Shown here: piece by piece, positions 7,455 to 16,964 of the stretch
Numbering within the stretch: position 1 is the stretch's first letter
How the letters are laid out: each line of letters opens with the position of its first letter
Position numbers and translations under genes: made by a program
The notes under the pieces: model-generated
What the model saw: only the letters and a program-made list of their open reading frames with translations
Databases searched by the model: none
Told to the model about the DNA's origin: nothing
Origin: Ruminococcus sp.
GTDB lineage: Bacteria; Bacillota; Clostridia; Oscillospirales; Ruminococcaceae
NCBI GenBank assembly: GCA_017460665.1
Contig: JAFUAO010000089.1
Location: 1 to 59,021 of the forward strand
Direction of reading: 5' to 3'
DNA length: 59,021 nt

Positions 7455-9848
7455 TTACTTCTGGATAGGAAGTTTGGTAACAAGGTGTGCATCATACTGC
7501 TGGATCACCAGTGCATCGGGTCCGGAAATACCCTCTACGCCGTCAACATCTGCAAGCCGTGCGCCCTTTTCTGTCAGCGGGTACTTTGCAGGAAGAGCGA
7601 CTGACTGGAGGATCGCAACAGCGTCCTGGAGGTCTACCTTGCCGTCAACGTTGGCATCGCCCCACAGGTCGTCCTCGGCATCAGTGCCGGGCTGTGTGGT
7701 GGGCTTGACGGGAGATGTCGTAGGCTGAGGTGTCGGCTCGTCGCTTCCGCCGCTCCTTGTGAAGGTATAGTCAGAGCCGGAGGGAGTAGTTCCGTCGGGC
7801 TCAGTTCCCCAAACCAGCTTTCCGTCAACATACATCGTGATGTGGGGGTTAAGAGCATCATCAGACTTCAGGTCAGCGTTGGCCTCGAGCCCCTCTGCCG
7901 ACCAGTCGTTGGTCTGATCCCAGCAGCCTGCTGTGGACTTGCCGTCGATAGCATCGGGGATAGAGATACGGAACTGCACCTCGTCACGGTGCTCCTTCTG
8001 ACCGGTAGGCTGGATAACTCTTCCGTCCTCGATAGCGATCTCAGCGTAGTAGATCGTACCGTCGTACAGGTAGGGTCCGGTAACAGTTGCATATCCGGGC
8101 TCACCGGCGGTGTAGTCCTGAGCCTTGCCCTCTACGGTAACGTCGTCGATAGACAGGCCGCCGGCGAGGATCTCAGAGGCGTCGAAGTAGTAGCGGTACT
8201 TGATGTCCTTTGCAACTCTTGCAGGCCAAGCGGTGTAGTTCTTCACCCATGCCTTGACTTCGGTGTAGCTTGCACTGCTGCCGTTGAGAGAAGAGGTGAT
8301 GTTCCACTCTGCCCACTTGGGAGTCTCAGTAGGCGGGAAGGAAGGGTCGATAGTTCCGCCGTGATCGGCTACCATAGCGCAGAGAGCTGCGGTATATCCG
8401 GCGTTGTAGTCGATAGCTACCTCGGTGTACTCATAGTTGGAAACGCCGATAGTAGACTGGTCGTAGTTTCCGGAGGAGTCAGGTCCGCCGATGAGAGCGC
8501 CGTAGAGAGTATGAGCGTACTCTGTCTGCCATCCCTCGCTGCTGTCAGCCTTGCCCAGCTCGTTCCAGTGGTCGTCGTGGATACCGGAGGCAGCTCTGTG
8601 GTGGATAGCGGTGGGATTTTTGTCGCCCATTCCCAGAACATAGCTCATGCCCATGCTGTTGTCGCCGAAGCAGTAGTCCATCTGGCTCTTGGCCCAGGTG
8701 TTGTACTTCTCGCAAAGGGCAGCGTCGTCCTTGAAGATAGTATCACAGGCCAGGAACGCGATCCAGGCCGTGTTTGCGGCATGACGGAGGGGTCCCCAGT
8801 TCATCAGGTAAGCCAGACCGTCCTTTGTGTAGCCGGCTGAGAAGGACTTTGAGTCCTCGTTCATCCAGTACTTCAGGTGGCGTGAGATGTGGTCGATCCA
8901 CTCCTGCTTGCCGGTGATCTGAGCATACAGCAGAGCTGCGCCCTGAGTGGTGTCGTCCCAGCAGAAGCCCCAGGTGTACTTATTCTCAGTAGACTGGTTC
9001 TCCTTGGGGAACTGGGGGATATAGTCGTTCTCGATAATGTCAAGGTACTTGCTGTCACCTGTAGCCTTATACAGCCAGCAGGCGGCGTACATACAGTCGT
9101 CTACCCACGAGGAAACGGGGTACATCGAGCCGTATTCGCCCTTCTCATTGTCACGGATAGCGTCTGCGGACTTGAAATACTTCTCGGCCTGCTCCAGATA
9201 AGCCTTAGCCTTGGCGGAGTCTGTGTCCTTGAACATCAGATAGCCCTCAGCCAGTGCAGCGGCAGCAAGACCCATCGACGTAGAGTCAGCGATCTCGTCA
9301 TAGGGGCGCTCCCAGTCGCCGCCGTTCAGGTGGTGCTTGCGGAGGTATACCTCAGGGCTGCACCAGATGTTATGGTCGGTAGAGCCGCCGGAGAAATCGC
9401 CGATAGTACCGATGATCTTATCGCCTCTGTCGCACTGCATGAGGTAGTCAAGGCCCCACTGCACGTTATTGCGGTAGGTCTCGCCCATGCCGATCTTGTC
9501 AACGGCGTCCTTGTACTCAAGGTAGCCCCAAGCCAGAACAGAAGCTGTATAGGCGTTAGTTACTGTGAATTTGAAGTGGTCTCCGGCATCGAACCAGCCG
9601 CCAGTGCAAACGTCGGTCTCATTGCCGTCCTCGTCCACCATGGAGTCGTCTCTCCACTGGACGTAGTTCCAGTCAGGCAGCTTTCCGGCCTGCTGTACTT
9701 CGTAGAAGAACATAGACTTCTGGAGAGCCTCGCCGTAGTTGTAGGCCGATGCAGCGTCTGCATCTCCCACAGAAGCAGGAGCATAAACAGCCATTCCTGC
9801 CCCGATAGCCAGTGCAGAAGCAGCGGCTGTCAGTTTTTTCATAAGCAT
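7455..9848 (-). CDS. Cellulosomal family 9 glycoside hydrolase, GH9-CBM3c-dockerin
   Basis: Secreted cellulase, 797 aa. Order: signal peptide (1-32), GH9 catalytic domain starting right after it ([20 protein letters not shown]), CBM3c-type module (about 509-684), Pro/Thr linker, C-terminal dockerin (about 725-797). Catalytic residues fall in [12 protein letters not shown] (Asp87 and Asp90) and [16 protein letters not shown] (Glu near 476); HHRAASG is the usual GH9 His motif. This architecture is that of processive endoglucanases, where CBM3c feeds a single cellulose chain to the active site. Its dockerin begins like that of the neighbouring cellulase but differs in the second half. Start ATG 9848 follows GAGGGGA; a second ATG 6 nt later is possible. 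Confidence 0.94.
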   Translation of the reverse strand: MLMKKLTAAASALAIGAGMAVYAPASVGDADAASAYNYGEALQKSMFFYEVQQAGKLPDWNYVQWRDDSMVDEDGNETDVCTGGWFDAGDHFKFTVTNAYTASVLAWGYLEYKDAVDKIGMGETYRNNVQWGLDYLMQCDRGDKIIGTIGDFSGGSTDHNIWCSPEVYLRKHHLNGGDWERPYDEIADSTSMGLAAAALAEGYLMFKDTDSAKAKAYLEQAEKYFKSADAIRDNEKGEYGSMYPVSSWVDDCMYAACWLYKATGDSKYLDIIENDYIPQFPKENQSTENKYTWGFCWDDTTQGAALLYAQITGKQEWIDHISRHLKYWMNEDSKSFSAGYTKDGLAYLMNWGPLRHAANTAWIAFLACDTIFKDDAALCEKYNTWAKSQMDYCFGDNSMGMSYVLGMGDKNPTAIHHRAASGIHDDHWNELGKADSSEGWQTEYAHTLYGALIGGPDSSGNYDQSTIGVSNYEYTEVAIDYNAGYTAALCAMVADHGGTIDPSFPPTETPKWAEWNITSSLNGSSASYTEVKAWVKNYTAWPARVAKDIKYRYYFDASEILAGGLSIDDVTVEGKAQDYTAGEPGYATVTGPYLYDGTIYYAEIAIEDGRVIQPTGQKEHRDEVQFRISIPDAIDGKSTAGCWDQTNDWSAEGLEANADLKSDDALNPHITMYVDGKLVWGTEPDGTTPSGSDYTFTRSGGSDEPTPQPTTSPVKPTTQPGTDAEDDLWGDANVDGKVDLQDAVAILQSVALPAKYPLTEKGARLADVDGVEGISGPDALVIQQYDAHLVTKLPIQK

Positions 9849-9910
9849 TGTGATTTCCCCTCTCGAAAATTTAATTAGGTACAGCTCTCATTCCATACCT
9901 ATACATATTA

Positions 9911-9939
9911 AATGTACAATAATTCGCAGTTTTTGTCAA
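9911..9939 (-). promoter_or_regulatory. Promoter of the GH9-CBM3c gene
   Basis: TTGACA (9939-9934), 17-bp spacer, TACATT (9916-9911) on the minus strand, about 60 nt ahead of the start codon. Confidence 0.7.
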
Positions 9940-10020
9940 GGACGGCGGCGGCATTTTCCCAAAAGTCCGGTAATATGCACAAAAACTCCTGCCCATTCTT
10001 GTGCTTAAAGCGAAGAGAAA

Positions 10021-10043
10021 GGGCAGGCCTCTCGGGTCTGCCC
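10021..10043 (-). terminator. Possible terminator of the zinc-ribbon gene
   Basis: Arms GGGCAG (10021-10026) and CTGCCC (10038-10043) extended by AGACC/GGCCT-like pairing; the following T-rich tract on the minus strand is short and interrupted. Confidence 0.5.
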
Positions 10044-10051
10044 ATAAGATC

Positions 10052-10849
10052 TTATTTCCTCAGCCTGCACAGTCTCAGCTCAAGGATCTCGCCCTCCTCC
10101 ACAGTGACCTCCTCGGCGCCGTAATTCACCCAGCCGAAGTCCTTCTGGACCGGGCCGTCGGCGGTGAGCTCGGAGTAGATGTCCCAGGTGCCGGAGTATT
10201 CGGTGCTGTCGCTGACCACGGTGTAGGTCCCCGGCTCAAGGTCGAGCCCCTCCCCCACACGGAACATACCGGAGTGCTTGAAGGGATCGTTCTCGGTATC
10301 CACCTGGGACACATCGTAGGCCTTGGCCCAGCTAAAGCGGACATAGCCGCTGCCCTCCACCAGAAGATAGGCGGTAGTGCTCCCCCAGAGGAAATACTTG
10401 GCATCAAGGGCGGTCTTGTCGGAGTAGATCCCGGCGGAGAAATTGCCTGTGCCTTGGGTCCCCACCAGCAGGTAGAGGCCCTCAGGGATATCCGTGCCGA
10501 TCTTGTAGGTGCCGGCCGGGTAGACCCCTTCCTCCTCGGTCTCGGTCTCGTCGGCGATGCTGATCTCGCTGACGGTCAGCCGGCTGACATCGTTCCTGTT
10601 CTGCCCGGCATTGCTCTTGGAGATATTGTACGCCATAATGGTAACTGCCGTGCTGATGATCAGGATCATGACAGTTATGATGATGACCGCAGCCTTGAAG
10701 CTGCCCCGGGCTTTGGCGTTTTGTTCCTCCTGCCAGTTCCCGGCCGGATCCTCCTGCTGGAAGACCTCCGGATCGATCACGCTGTCGCAGTATTCGCAGA
10801 TCCCTCCCGTGACTCTTGCGCCGCAGTGAGGGCAGGTCCTTGTTGGCAT
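10052..10849 (-). CDS. Zinc-ribbon single-span membrane protein of unknown function
   Basis: 265 aa. The N-terminus holds a zinc ribbon (CPHC at 6-9, CEYC at 18-21). A single membrane helix follows at about 50-73. The remaining ~190 residues carry a Glu-rich stretch and a Gly/Tyr-rich beta domain with repeated (YP)AGTYKIG / EPGTYTVVS units, which look like repeated small beta modules. Topology suggests the zinc ribbon is cytoplasmic and the beta region outside. No enzymatic motif is seen. Start ATG 10849 follows CGGAGG. It is monocistronic, with its own promoter and downstream hairpin. Confidence 0.8.
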   Translation of the reverse strand: MPTRTCPHCGARVTGGICEYCDSVIDPEVFQQEDPAGNWQEEQNAKARGSFKAAVIIITVMILIISTAVTIMAYNISKSNAGQNRNDVSRLTVSEISIADETETEEEGVYPAGTYKIGTDIPEGLYLLVGTQGTGNFSAGIYSDKTALDAKYFLWGSTTAYLLVEGSGYVRFSWAKAYDVSQVDTENDPFKHSGMFRVGEGLDLEPGTYTVVSDSTEYSGTWDIYSELTADGPVQKDFGWVNYGAEEVTVEEGEILELRLCRLRK

Positions 10850-10879
10850 AGCTCAGCCTCCGTTCTTTGATATAGCTCT

Positions 10880-10908
10880 ATCATACCACGATCCGCCCTT
10901 CTTTGCAA
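10880..10908 (-). promoter_or_regulatory. Promoter of the zinc-ribbon membrane protein gene
   Basis: TTGCAA (10908-10903), 17-bp spacer, TATGAT (10885-10880) on the minus strand. Confidence 0.65.
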
Positions 10909-10918
10909 GAGCAGGGAC

Positions 10919-10948
10919 AAAAAAGGACCGCACCCTTAGGTACGGTCC
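10919..10948 (-). terminator. Terminator of the cmk-plsC-ispH-rpsA operon
   Basis: Near-perfect stem GGACCGCACC (10925-10934) and GGTACGGTCC (10939-10948), loop CTTA, followed by a T run on the minus strand. Confidence 0.85.
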
Positions 10949-10960
10949 CGAAGCTCAAAA

Positions 10961-12979
10961 TTACTCAGCGTCCTCAGCGGGAGCCTCCTCAGCAGGAGCC
11001 TCCTCAGAAGAGTAAACTACCTCATCTTCCTCCTCAGCGTCGGCCTCGCCGTCGCCCAGAAGAGCACGGATAGAGATGCTGATCCTCTTAGCGTCCTCGT
11101 CGATGTCGATGATCTTAACGTCGACCTCATCGCCGACCTTCACATAGTCGCCTACGTTCTCCACCTTCTTGTCAGCGATCTGAGAGATGTGGATAAGTCC
11201 GTCAACGCCGTCGATGATCTGAGCGAAGGCGCCGAACTTTGTGATCGAAACGATAGTAGCCTTGACTACGTCGCCTACGCTGTAGGTGGACTTGAAGATC
11301 TCCCAAGGATTGTCCTCAGCCTTCTTGAAGCCGAGAGAGATCCTTTCGGCCTCACGGTCGAGATCCTTGATGTACACCTCAAGGACATCGCCCTCATGAA
11401 CGACCTCACTGGGGTGCTTGATCCTCTTCCATGAGAGCTCAGAGATATGTACCATACCGTCGATACCGCCAAGGTCAACGAATGCGCCGAAGTTTGTCAG
11501 GGACTTTACCTTGCCTGTGTAAACTGCACCTACCTCAGCAGTCTCCCAGAACTTAGCCTTAGCCTCTTCCTTCTGTGCGTCGAGGACCTTTCTGATAGAG
11601 CCGACAGCTCTCTTCTTGCCCTCAGTTACCTCGATGATCTTGAACTGTACCTTCTGCTTGAGGAGCTGATCCAGCTCAGCGCCTCTGGGAAGACCTGTCT
11701 GTGAAGCAGGGATGAACACTCTTACGCCGTAAACGTTGAGAGTAACGCCCTTGTTCACAACGTGCTGTACAACGCCCTCGATAACGGAGCCGTCCTCAGC
11801 AGCCTTGAGGATCTTCTCATAGCCGGCCTGCTCGTCTACCTTCCTCTTGGAAAGCATAGCAGTACCCTCAGCATCGTTGACCTTGATAACGATGAGTTCG
11901 ATCTCATCGCCGACTGAAACAATATCAGCGGGCTTCTTAGCCGGATCGTCTGTGAGCTCGTCAAGTGAAACATAGCCGGTATGCTTTGTTCCGAGATCTA
12001 CGATGACCTCTGTATTGTTAACAGCAACAACGGTGCCTTTAACTTTCTCTCCTGTATGTATTTTTTTGAATGACTCATCGACAGCCTGAGCAAAATCGAT
12101 GTCCTCATCCTGAGCAGTTGTGAGATTTTCGTTCTCAGTCATTTTGGTTTGTACCTCCTTAATTATATAAGCCGGAGTCGAAGCCCCGGCAGTAATGCCG
12201 ATCCGTTCAGCATTGGGCAGGTTTAATGCGGAAAGCTCCTCCGAATTCTCGATATGATACGTTTTGCAGTATCTGCTGCACACCTCAGAGAGTTTCACGG
12301 TATTAGAGCTGTGACGGCCGCCGACGACAAGCATTATGTCAGAATTCCTTGCAAGGTCAGCCGCATCAGACTGTCTTGTATCGGTAGCGTTGCATATCGT
12401 ATCGAATATAACGATGTTCGGGTCGTTCTCAGGGATCACCTTCAAACACTCTCCCCATACTACTATATTATACGTTGTTTGCGCGACAAATGCAAGCTTT
12501 TTTTCAAAATTTCCGCTCATTTTTTCAAAAAAGTCTTTTAGCTCAAAATCGTCCTTGAAAACGAGGCAATTTCCGTCACAATGACCAACGATGCCCTGGA
12601 CCTCAGGGTGGTCCTTGTCCCCTGCTATGAGTATGAAATAGCCCTCAGCGGTCTTTTCTGCAACGATCTTGTGGATCCTTGAAACGAAGGGGCAGGTGGC
12701 GTCCAGCATACGGTTGCCCTTGGCCTTGATCTCCTCATAGACCTGTCTTCCCACGCCGTGGGAGCGGATCACGATCGTCTCGCCGGGGAGCAGCTCGTCA
12801 ACGCTGCCGATGACCCTTGCGCCCTTTGAGATCATGTCGTTGACCACGTCCTGATTGTGGATTATCGGCCCCAGCGTGGCTACCTTCGTGCCTTTTTCCA
12901 GCTCACTGTAGACCATTTTCACCGCTCTGTCCACTCCGAAGCAGAAGCCGGCGGACCTGGCAACTGTCACCTTACTCAT
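10961..12979 (-). CDS. ispH-rpsA: Fused 4-hydroxy-3-methylbut-2-enyl diphosphate reductase / ribosomal protein S1
   Basis: 672 aa. Residues 1-280 are IspH, the last enzyme of the MEP isoprenoid pathway, with its three [4Fe-4S] Cys ligands (SAGFCFGV, ATCPFVSRIH, TICNATDTRQ). Residues about 280-640 hold four S1 RNA-binding domains, followed by an acidic tail. The fusion is known in many Clostridia. An unusual point is a strong Shine-Dalgarno AAGGAGGT (12160-12153) 10 nt ahead of an in-frame ATG at 12142, right at the S1 boundary, so a free S1 of 393 aa could also be made. It overlaps plsC by 8 bp and ends the operon. Confidence 0.96.
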   Translation of the reverse strand: MSKVTVARSAGFCFGVDRAVKMVYSELEKGTKVATLGPIIHNQDVVNDMISKGARVIGSVDELLPGETIVIRSHGVGRQVYEEIKAKGNRMLDATCPFVSRIHKIVAEKTAEGYFILIAGDKDHPEVQGIVGHCDGNCLVFKDDFELKDFFEKMSGNFEKKLAFVAQTTYNIVVWGECLKVIPENDPNIVIFDTICNATDTRQSDAADLARNSDIMLVVGGRHSSNTVKLSEVCSRYCKTYHIENSEELSALNLPNAERIGITAGASTPAYIIKEVQTKMTENENLTTAQDEDIDFAQAVDESFKKIHTGEKVKGTVVAVNNTEVIVDLGTKHTGYVSLDELTDDPAKKPADIVSVGDEIELIVIKVNDAEGTAMLSKRKVDEQAGYEKILKAAEDGSVIEGVVQHVVNKGVTLNVYGVRVFIPASQTGLPRGAELDQLLKQKVQFKIIEVTEGKKRAVGSIRKVLDAQKEEAKAKFWETAEVGAVYTGKVKSLTNFGAFVDLGGIDGMVHISELSWKRIKHPSEVVHEGDVLEVYIKDLDREAERISLGFKKAEDNPWEIFKSTYSVGDVVKATIVSITKFGAFAQIIDGVDGLIHISQIADKKVENVGDYVKVGDEVDVKIIDIDEDAKRISISIRALLGDGEADAEEEDEVVYSSEEAPAEEAPAEDAE
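12142..12160 (-). promoter_or_regulatory. Internal ribosome binding site for free S1
   Basis: AAGGAGGT on the minus strand at 12160-12153, then 10 nt, then ATG 12142-12140 in frame with the fusion. The spacing is normal for initiation, and translation from here gives the S1 part alone (MTENENLTTAQDED...). Confidence 0.65.
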
Positions 12980-13604
12980 CCTGGGCCCCCTCCTTGTCCT
13001 CGATAGCCGGCGCAGGGCCCTCCACCAGCAGCTTTATGTCCTCCATATAGCGGTTCTTCAGCCTGACTAGCTGGCGGGGGTTGGGGTCCTCAGGCTTGTC
13101 GATGTAGTCCTCCGGGCGGATCGGCTCACCGTATTTCACGCAGATCTTAGTGCGGAAGCGCAACTTCTCCCCGAAGCAAACTCCCACGGGAACGATCATC
13201 GCTCCCGACCTGGCGGAGATCAGGGCAGCACCGCTGTGGCCACGGTGGACCTTGCCGTCCTTTGAGCGTGTGCCCTCGGGGAAGATCATAAGGCTCCGGC
13301 CGCTGTCAAGGCGGTCACAGGCGGTGTCGATCACGGTCATGTCGCCCTTTCCACGGGACACCGGGAAGGCTCCCAGCGAGCGGATCAGCCAGCCAAAGAG
13401 CTTGTTGCGGAACAGCTCCTCCTTGGCCATGAAGGCGTACTTTCCCCTTGCGCCGATGCCCACAAGAGGCGGATCGGCGTTGGTGCGGTGGTTCGATGCA
13501 TAGATCACCGGCACGCCCTTGGGGATATTCTCCCTGCCCTCGAAGCTGAGGCTGTAGGCGATCTTGAAGGCCGCCCACACAAGAAATTTCACGATATAGT
13601 ACAT
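12972..13604 (-). CDS. plsC: 1-acyl-sn-glycerol-3-phosphate acyltransferase
   Basis: 210 aa, membrane-associated acyltransferase that makes phosphatidic acid from lysophosphatidate. Motif I NHRTNADP (the NHx4D catalytic pair), the middle block GAFPVSRGKGDM and motif III FPEGTRSKDG are all present; a hydrophobic N-terminal segment (YYIVKFLVWAAFKIAYSL) anchors it. The start overlaps the cmk stop as TGATG, and its end overlaps ispH by 8 bp, which implies coupled translation in a cmk-plsC-ispH operon, an arrangement common in Clostridia. Confidence 0.94.
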   Translation of the reverse strand: MYYIVKFLVWAAFKIAYSLSFEGRENIPKGVPVIYASNHRTNADPPLVGIGARGKYAFMAKEELFRNKLFGWLIRSLGAFPVSRGKGDMTVIDTACDRLDSGRSLMIFPEGTRSKDGKVHRGHSGAALISARSGAMIVPVGVCFGEKLRFRTKICVKYGEPIRPEDYIDKPEDPNPRQLVRLKNRYMEDIKLLVEGPAPAIEDKEGAQDE

Positions 13605-14287
13605 CAGTCGGCGCTCCCTATCCTCTCGGTGATGATCCTTACGATCTCGGCAGCGGACTCCTCTAAGTTAAGGTGGGTCGTGTCAACAAGGACAGCGTCC
13701 TCGGCCTGCTTCAGGGGAGCAGTCTCACGGTGCATATCCTGATAGTCACGCTGTATGATGTCGTCAAGGATCTCCTGATAGCTGGGGCAGTCCGGCTTCT
13801 CGGAGAGCTCCTTGAAGCGGCGGTCCGCCCTCTCCTCGGCGGAGGCGGTCAGGAAGATCTTCACGTCGGCGTTAGGCAGGACCACTGTCCCGATGTCACG
13901 GCCGTCCATGATCACGCTGTTCTCACGGGCGATCTTCTGCTGGGTCTCGAAGAGATACGCCCTTACCGGCGGAAGAGCCGATGTGCGTGAGGCCGCCATG
14001 GAGATGATCGGGGTCCTGATAAGCTCGGAAACGTCCCTGTCCCCAAGGAAGACCCTCTGCTCGCCGTCGATGAACTTCAGGGACACCTCAGCTCCCGGGA
14101 GAGCCTCCTCCACCTTCTCGTCCTCGATGCCGTTTTCCGTGATATACAGGGCGATAGTGCGGTAGAGCGCTCCCGTATCGACGTAGATGTAGCCCAGCTT
14201 CTTGGACACCATTTTTGCGATCGTACTCTTGCCTGCACCGGCAGGACCGTCGATAGCGATGTTGACTGTTTTGTTATTCATTTTCAT
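13604..14287 (-). CDS. cmk: Cytidylate kinase
   Basis: 227 aa; phosphorylates CMP/dCMP to the diphosphates. P-loop GPAGAGKST lies near residues 14-22, followed by KLGYIYVDTGALYR, the acceptor-site segment MDGRDIGTVVLPNADVKIFL and a lid region DRRFKEL. Length and motifs are those of a complete enzyme. It overlaps the upstream lipoprotein gene by 14 bp and plsC by one base. Confidence 0.97.
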   Translation of the reverse strand: MKMNNKTVNIAIDGPAGAGKSTIAKMVSKKLGYIYVDTGALYRTIALYITENGIEDEKVEEALPGAEVSLKFIDGEQRVFLGDRDVSELIRTPIISMAASRTSALPPVRAYLFETQQKIARENSVIMDGRDIGTVVLPNADVKIFLTASAEERADRRFKELSEKPDCPSYQEILDDIIQRDYQDMHRETAPLKQAEDAVLVDTTHLNLEESAAEIVRIITERIGSAD

Positions 14288-14828
14288 TCCTCCGTGAAAT
14301 TATTTGCTTTATTTGATCGGTGTGATCACCGTCATCTGCAAACTCATCGAACTCCCCCAAGAGCTCCCCGTCAAGATAGATCTGGCAGGTCCCCCGGTAA
14401 ATGACAGCCACAGCCCTTCCGCTGTCCGTGGGACAGAAAAGGATATGCCGCCCGTAGGCAAAGCCCTCCTCAGTTCCCGGGAGCTGTGCCGTATCTGCTG
14501 CGGTCTGGTAGTCCAGCACCGTGCAGGAGATCAGGGAATTTATCTGAGGGTCCTTCATAAAGCCGGCCTCTCCGCCCTCCAAAATGGTGACATCGGCCTT
14601 GATCATGGCGAACTGCCCGTTCTCCAGCTCCGGCTGGGCGATACCGTTTGAAAAGAAAACGTTCCTTCCTCCGGGGGCGGTCCAGAGCTGGTCTCCCGTC
14701 TTAAAGACCACGAACACATAGCCGTCGATGTCGCTGGTATAGAGCTGGTCAACTGTATTTGGAGACACACAGCCGAAGACCAGCACTGCACAGAGCAGTG
14801 ATACTATTATAATTGTAAGTTTTTTCAT
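14274..14828 (-). CDS. Lipoprotein of unknown function
   Basis: 184 aa from ATG 14828, chosen over a frame start 45 nt upstream because GAGGGTGAGG precedes it and a lipoprotein signal (MKKLTIIIVSLLCAVLVFGC, lipobox LVFGC) begins there. The mature part is a small, acidic beta-rich domain (YTSDIDGYVFVVFKTGDQLW) with no family I recognise. It is wedged between the CmpB-like gene (4-nt gap) and cmk (14-bp overlap), so it is translated as part of the same operon; no functional link to cmk is evident. Confidence 0.8.
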   Translation of the reverse strand: MKKLTIIIVSLLCAVLVFGCVSPNTVDQLYTSDIDGYVFVVFKTGDQLWTAPGGRNVFFSNGIAQPELENGQFAMIKADVTILEGGEAGFMKDPQINSLISCTVLDYQTAADTAQLPGTEEGFAYGRHILFCPTDSGRAVAVIYRGTCQIYLDGELLGEFDEFADDGDHTDQIKQIISRRNENE

Positions 14829-14832
14829 TACC

Positions 14833-15372
14833 TCACCCTCTCTCAGATAATAGCTGCGCCGACGAGACCGCAAGGTCTGTGAGCACCGCTGCCGCCGCTA
14901 ATATCCCGAAGCCGAGACAGAAGCACTCCGGCAGCTTTTTCGCCAGCTTCCCGGAAAGCGGGTGCAGCCCCCAGAAATAGACCACCGCCAGAGCTCCGAA
15001 TATGGCGCTGGAGATCACGCAGGAGCGGTCCAGTATCGACAGCGGCCAGGTCCGATAGGTCCAGAACTGCCGGTGGAAGATAAATTCCAGCAGATATGAG
15101 GCTCCCAGCTCGAAGGCGGTAGTGATCAGCGCCGAGGCAAGGAAGATCACTGCCGGGTGGTATTTTTTGCGGAATATCGCCAAAAGCAGGAAGGCTCCTA
15201 CTGCGTAGATCGGCACGATCGGCATATGGAGGATCCCTCTGTTGTCGAAATAGTGCCACATGATCCAGACCGTCGCCACCTCGTACAGCCAGCCGGCAAA
15301 GCCTGCTGCAAGGAACTCAAAGGCGTAGCGGAAGATGTTCCGCTTGAGGCTGAGCCTCTCCTCGCCCCTCAT
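14833..15372 (-). CDS. CmpB-like multi-span membrane protein
   Basis: 179 aa with five predicted membrane helices. Segments such as FEFLAAGFAGWLYEV, VPIYAVGAF and FELGASYLLEFIFHRQFW match the family often labelled putative ABC-transporter type IV / CmpB (PF06541). Experimental function is not established. Its start overlaps the yccF stop by ATGA. A second, shorter member lies at 39903-40316. Confidence 0.8.
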   Translation of the reverse strand: MRGEERLSLKRNIFRYAFEFLAAGFAGWLYEVATVWIMWHYFDNRGILHMPIVPIYAVGAFLLLAIFRKKYHPAVIFLASALITTAFELGASYLLEFIFHRQFWTYRTWPLSILDRSCVISSAIFGALAVVYFWGLHPLSGKLAKKLPECFCLGFGILAAAAVLTDLAVSSAQLLSERG

Positions 15373-15734
15373 TTCCGCTCAACCCTTGCGCCGAAGGGCA
15401 TGAGGGCCAGCTTAGCCAGCTTGAACATCTGTAGGCCGAAGGGGGCTCCCACGATCGTGATGCACAGTATACAGCCGAATGCGAAGAATTCCAGCGCCAG
15501 GGGGATCCCGCTCAGCAGCAGCCAGATGATGTTGGCCAGCAGCGAGACTGCTCCGCCGCCGTACTCCACCTCACGGCCGAAGGGATGCAGGGTCAGACCT
15601 GCGAACTTGAAGCACTGGGCCGCCCATGGTATCCCCACGATCGTTACGGTCCAGAGGATCCCGGCCAGAGCCCAGCTCAGGGCTCCTATGAGGCCTCCGC
15701 AGATGAGCCAGATCAGGTTCCCGATAAATGTCAT
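15369..15734 (-). CDS. yccF: YccF domain membrane protein
   Basis: 121 aa made of two repeated YccF units, each a hydrophobic segment followed by a (T)IVG(I/A)P motif (GILWTVTIVGIPWAAQCFKF and GCILCITIVGAPFGLQMFKL) and a LxPFG(R/A) turn. The length is that of E. coli YccF, an inner-membrane protein of unknown role. It is linked by ATGA overlap to the CmpB-like gene and starts 12 bp after the flavoprotein gene. Confidence 0.9.
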   Translation of the reverse strand: MTFIGNLIWLICGGLIGALSWALAGILWTVTIVGIPWAAQCFKFAGLTLHPFGREVEYGGGAVSLLANIIWLLLSGIPLALEFFAFGCILCITIVGAPFGLQMFKLAKLALMPFGARVERK

Positions 15735-15746
15735 AGTGCTCCTCCT

Positions 15747-16964
15747 TTAAAGGTATAGGGCGGCGGTGTTTGCGGTGGAAAAGGCGATCTGGAGATTGAA
15801 GCCGCCTGTGTAGGCGTCCACGTCGATCACCTCTCCGGCGAAGAACAGCCCCGGCACCAGCTTTGAGCCCATGGTCTTGGGGTCGATCTCCTTGACAGAG
15901 ACCCCTCCGCTGGTGATTATCGCCTCGCTCAGAGGCCGAAAGCCCGAGATCCTTACGGGGAAGCTCTTCATCAGCTCGCCGAACCTCCGCCTCTCCTCCT
16001 TGGTGATGCTGTTCACCTTTTTGTCAGGGGCGATCCCTGAGAGCCTCACCATTATCGGTATCAGCTTTGCCGGAAGGAGCCTGCGGATCCCGTTGATGAA
16101 GTCCCGGTTCTGGTTCTCTGCCAGATCCCGGAGGATCCTTGCGTCCAGCTGCTCCGGCGAAAGGGCAGGCTTTAGGTCGATCGTCAGCCGGCAGCCCTCG
16201 GGCCTGCGCTCCCTGATGTGGGAGCTGGCACTGAGCACCAGCGGCCCGGAAACTCCGAAATGGGTGAACAGCATCTCGCCCATGTCCGAGAAGAGCAGCT
16301 TCTCCCCCTCGTACAGCGAAAGGGTCACGTTCCTCAGCGAGAGCCCCATGAGCTCTGCACAGTATCTGTCCGGGGAGGTCAGGGGCACCAGGCTGGGCTT
16401 CAGCTCAGTGATACTGTGTCCGGCCTGTCTTGCCAGGTCGTAGCCGTCGCCGGTAGAGCCGGTATTCGGGTAGGAGGCTCCTCCGCAGGCCACGAGCACC
16501 GAGCCTGAGCGGAACTCCCTTTCCCCGGCGGCAGCTCCCACGCACACGCCCTCCTCGATAATCAGGCGGTCTGCACGGGCGTGAACGATCTTCACTCCCA
16601 GCCTTTTCAGCTCCCGGTCAAGGGCGAGAACTATGTCCTCGGCCTTGTCGCTGACGGGGAAGACCCGGTCTCCACGCTCGGTCTTCAGGGGAACGCCAAG
16701 CTCCTCGAAAAAGCTCATGGTATCGCCGGAGTCGAAGGAGGAGAAGGCGCTGTACAGGAACCTTGGGTTCACGGGGATATTGGCCATGTGCTCCTGGACC
16801 GGGGAGTTATTAGTGACGTTGCACCTGCCCTTCCCGGTGATCCGGAGCTTCCTGCCGACCGCTCCGTTGCGCTCCAGCAGCACCACGCTCTTCCCTAAAC
16901 GGGCAGCCTGCACCGCTGCCATGCACCCGGCAGCTCCTCCTCCGATGATGACCGTATCAGTCAT
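15747..16964 (-). CDS. NAD(P)/FAD-dependent oxidoreductase, HI0933/BaiN-like
   Basis: 405 aa flavoprotein. The N-terminal Rossmann motif VIIGGGAAGCMAAVQAAR binds FAD; GRKLRITGKGRCNVTNNS is the family signature, and the C-terminal block GLFFAGEVIDVDAYTGGFNL closes the FAD site. The family includes BaiN of bile-acid reducers and many uncharacterised proteins; substrate is unknown. In Clostridia it is often found near cmk-plsC-ispH, as here. Its start overlaps the DUF3006 gene by 8 bp. Confidence 0.9.
   Translation of the reverse strand: MTDTVIIGGGAAGCMAAVQAARLGKSVVLLERNGAVGRKLRITGKGRCNVTNNSPVQEHMANIPVNPRFLYSAFSSFDSGDTMSFFEELGVPLKTERGDRVFPVSDKAEDIVLALDRELKRLGVKIVHARADRLIIEEGVCVGAAAGEREFRSGSVLVACGGASYPNTGSTGDGYDLARQAGHSITELKPSLVPLTSPDRYCAELMGLSLRNVTLSLYEGEKLLFSDMGEMLFTHFGVSGPLVLSASSHIRERRPEGCRLTIDLKPALSPEQLDARILRDLAENQNRDFINGIRRLLPAKLIPIMVRLSGIAPDKKVNSITKEERRRFGELMKSFPVRISGFRPLSEAIITSGGVSVKEIDPKTMGSKLVPGLFFAGEVIDVDAYTGGFNLQIAFSTANTAALYL

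Noticed and set aside
6115-9878. Long plus-strand open frames (about 330-360 aa) opposite both GH9 genes
   Set aside because: GC-rich codon bias leaves the opposite strand open; no signals or family motifs, and the minus-strand genes are certain.
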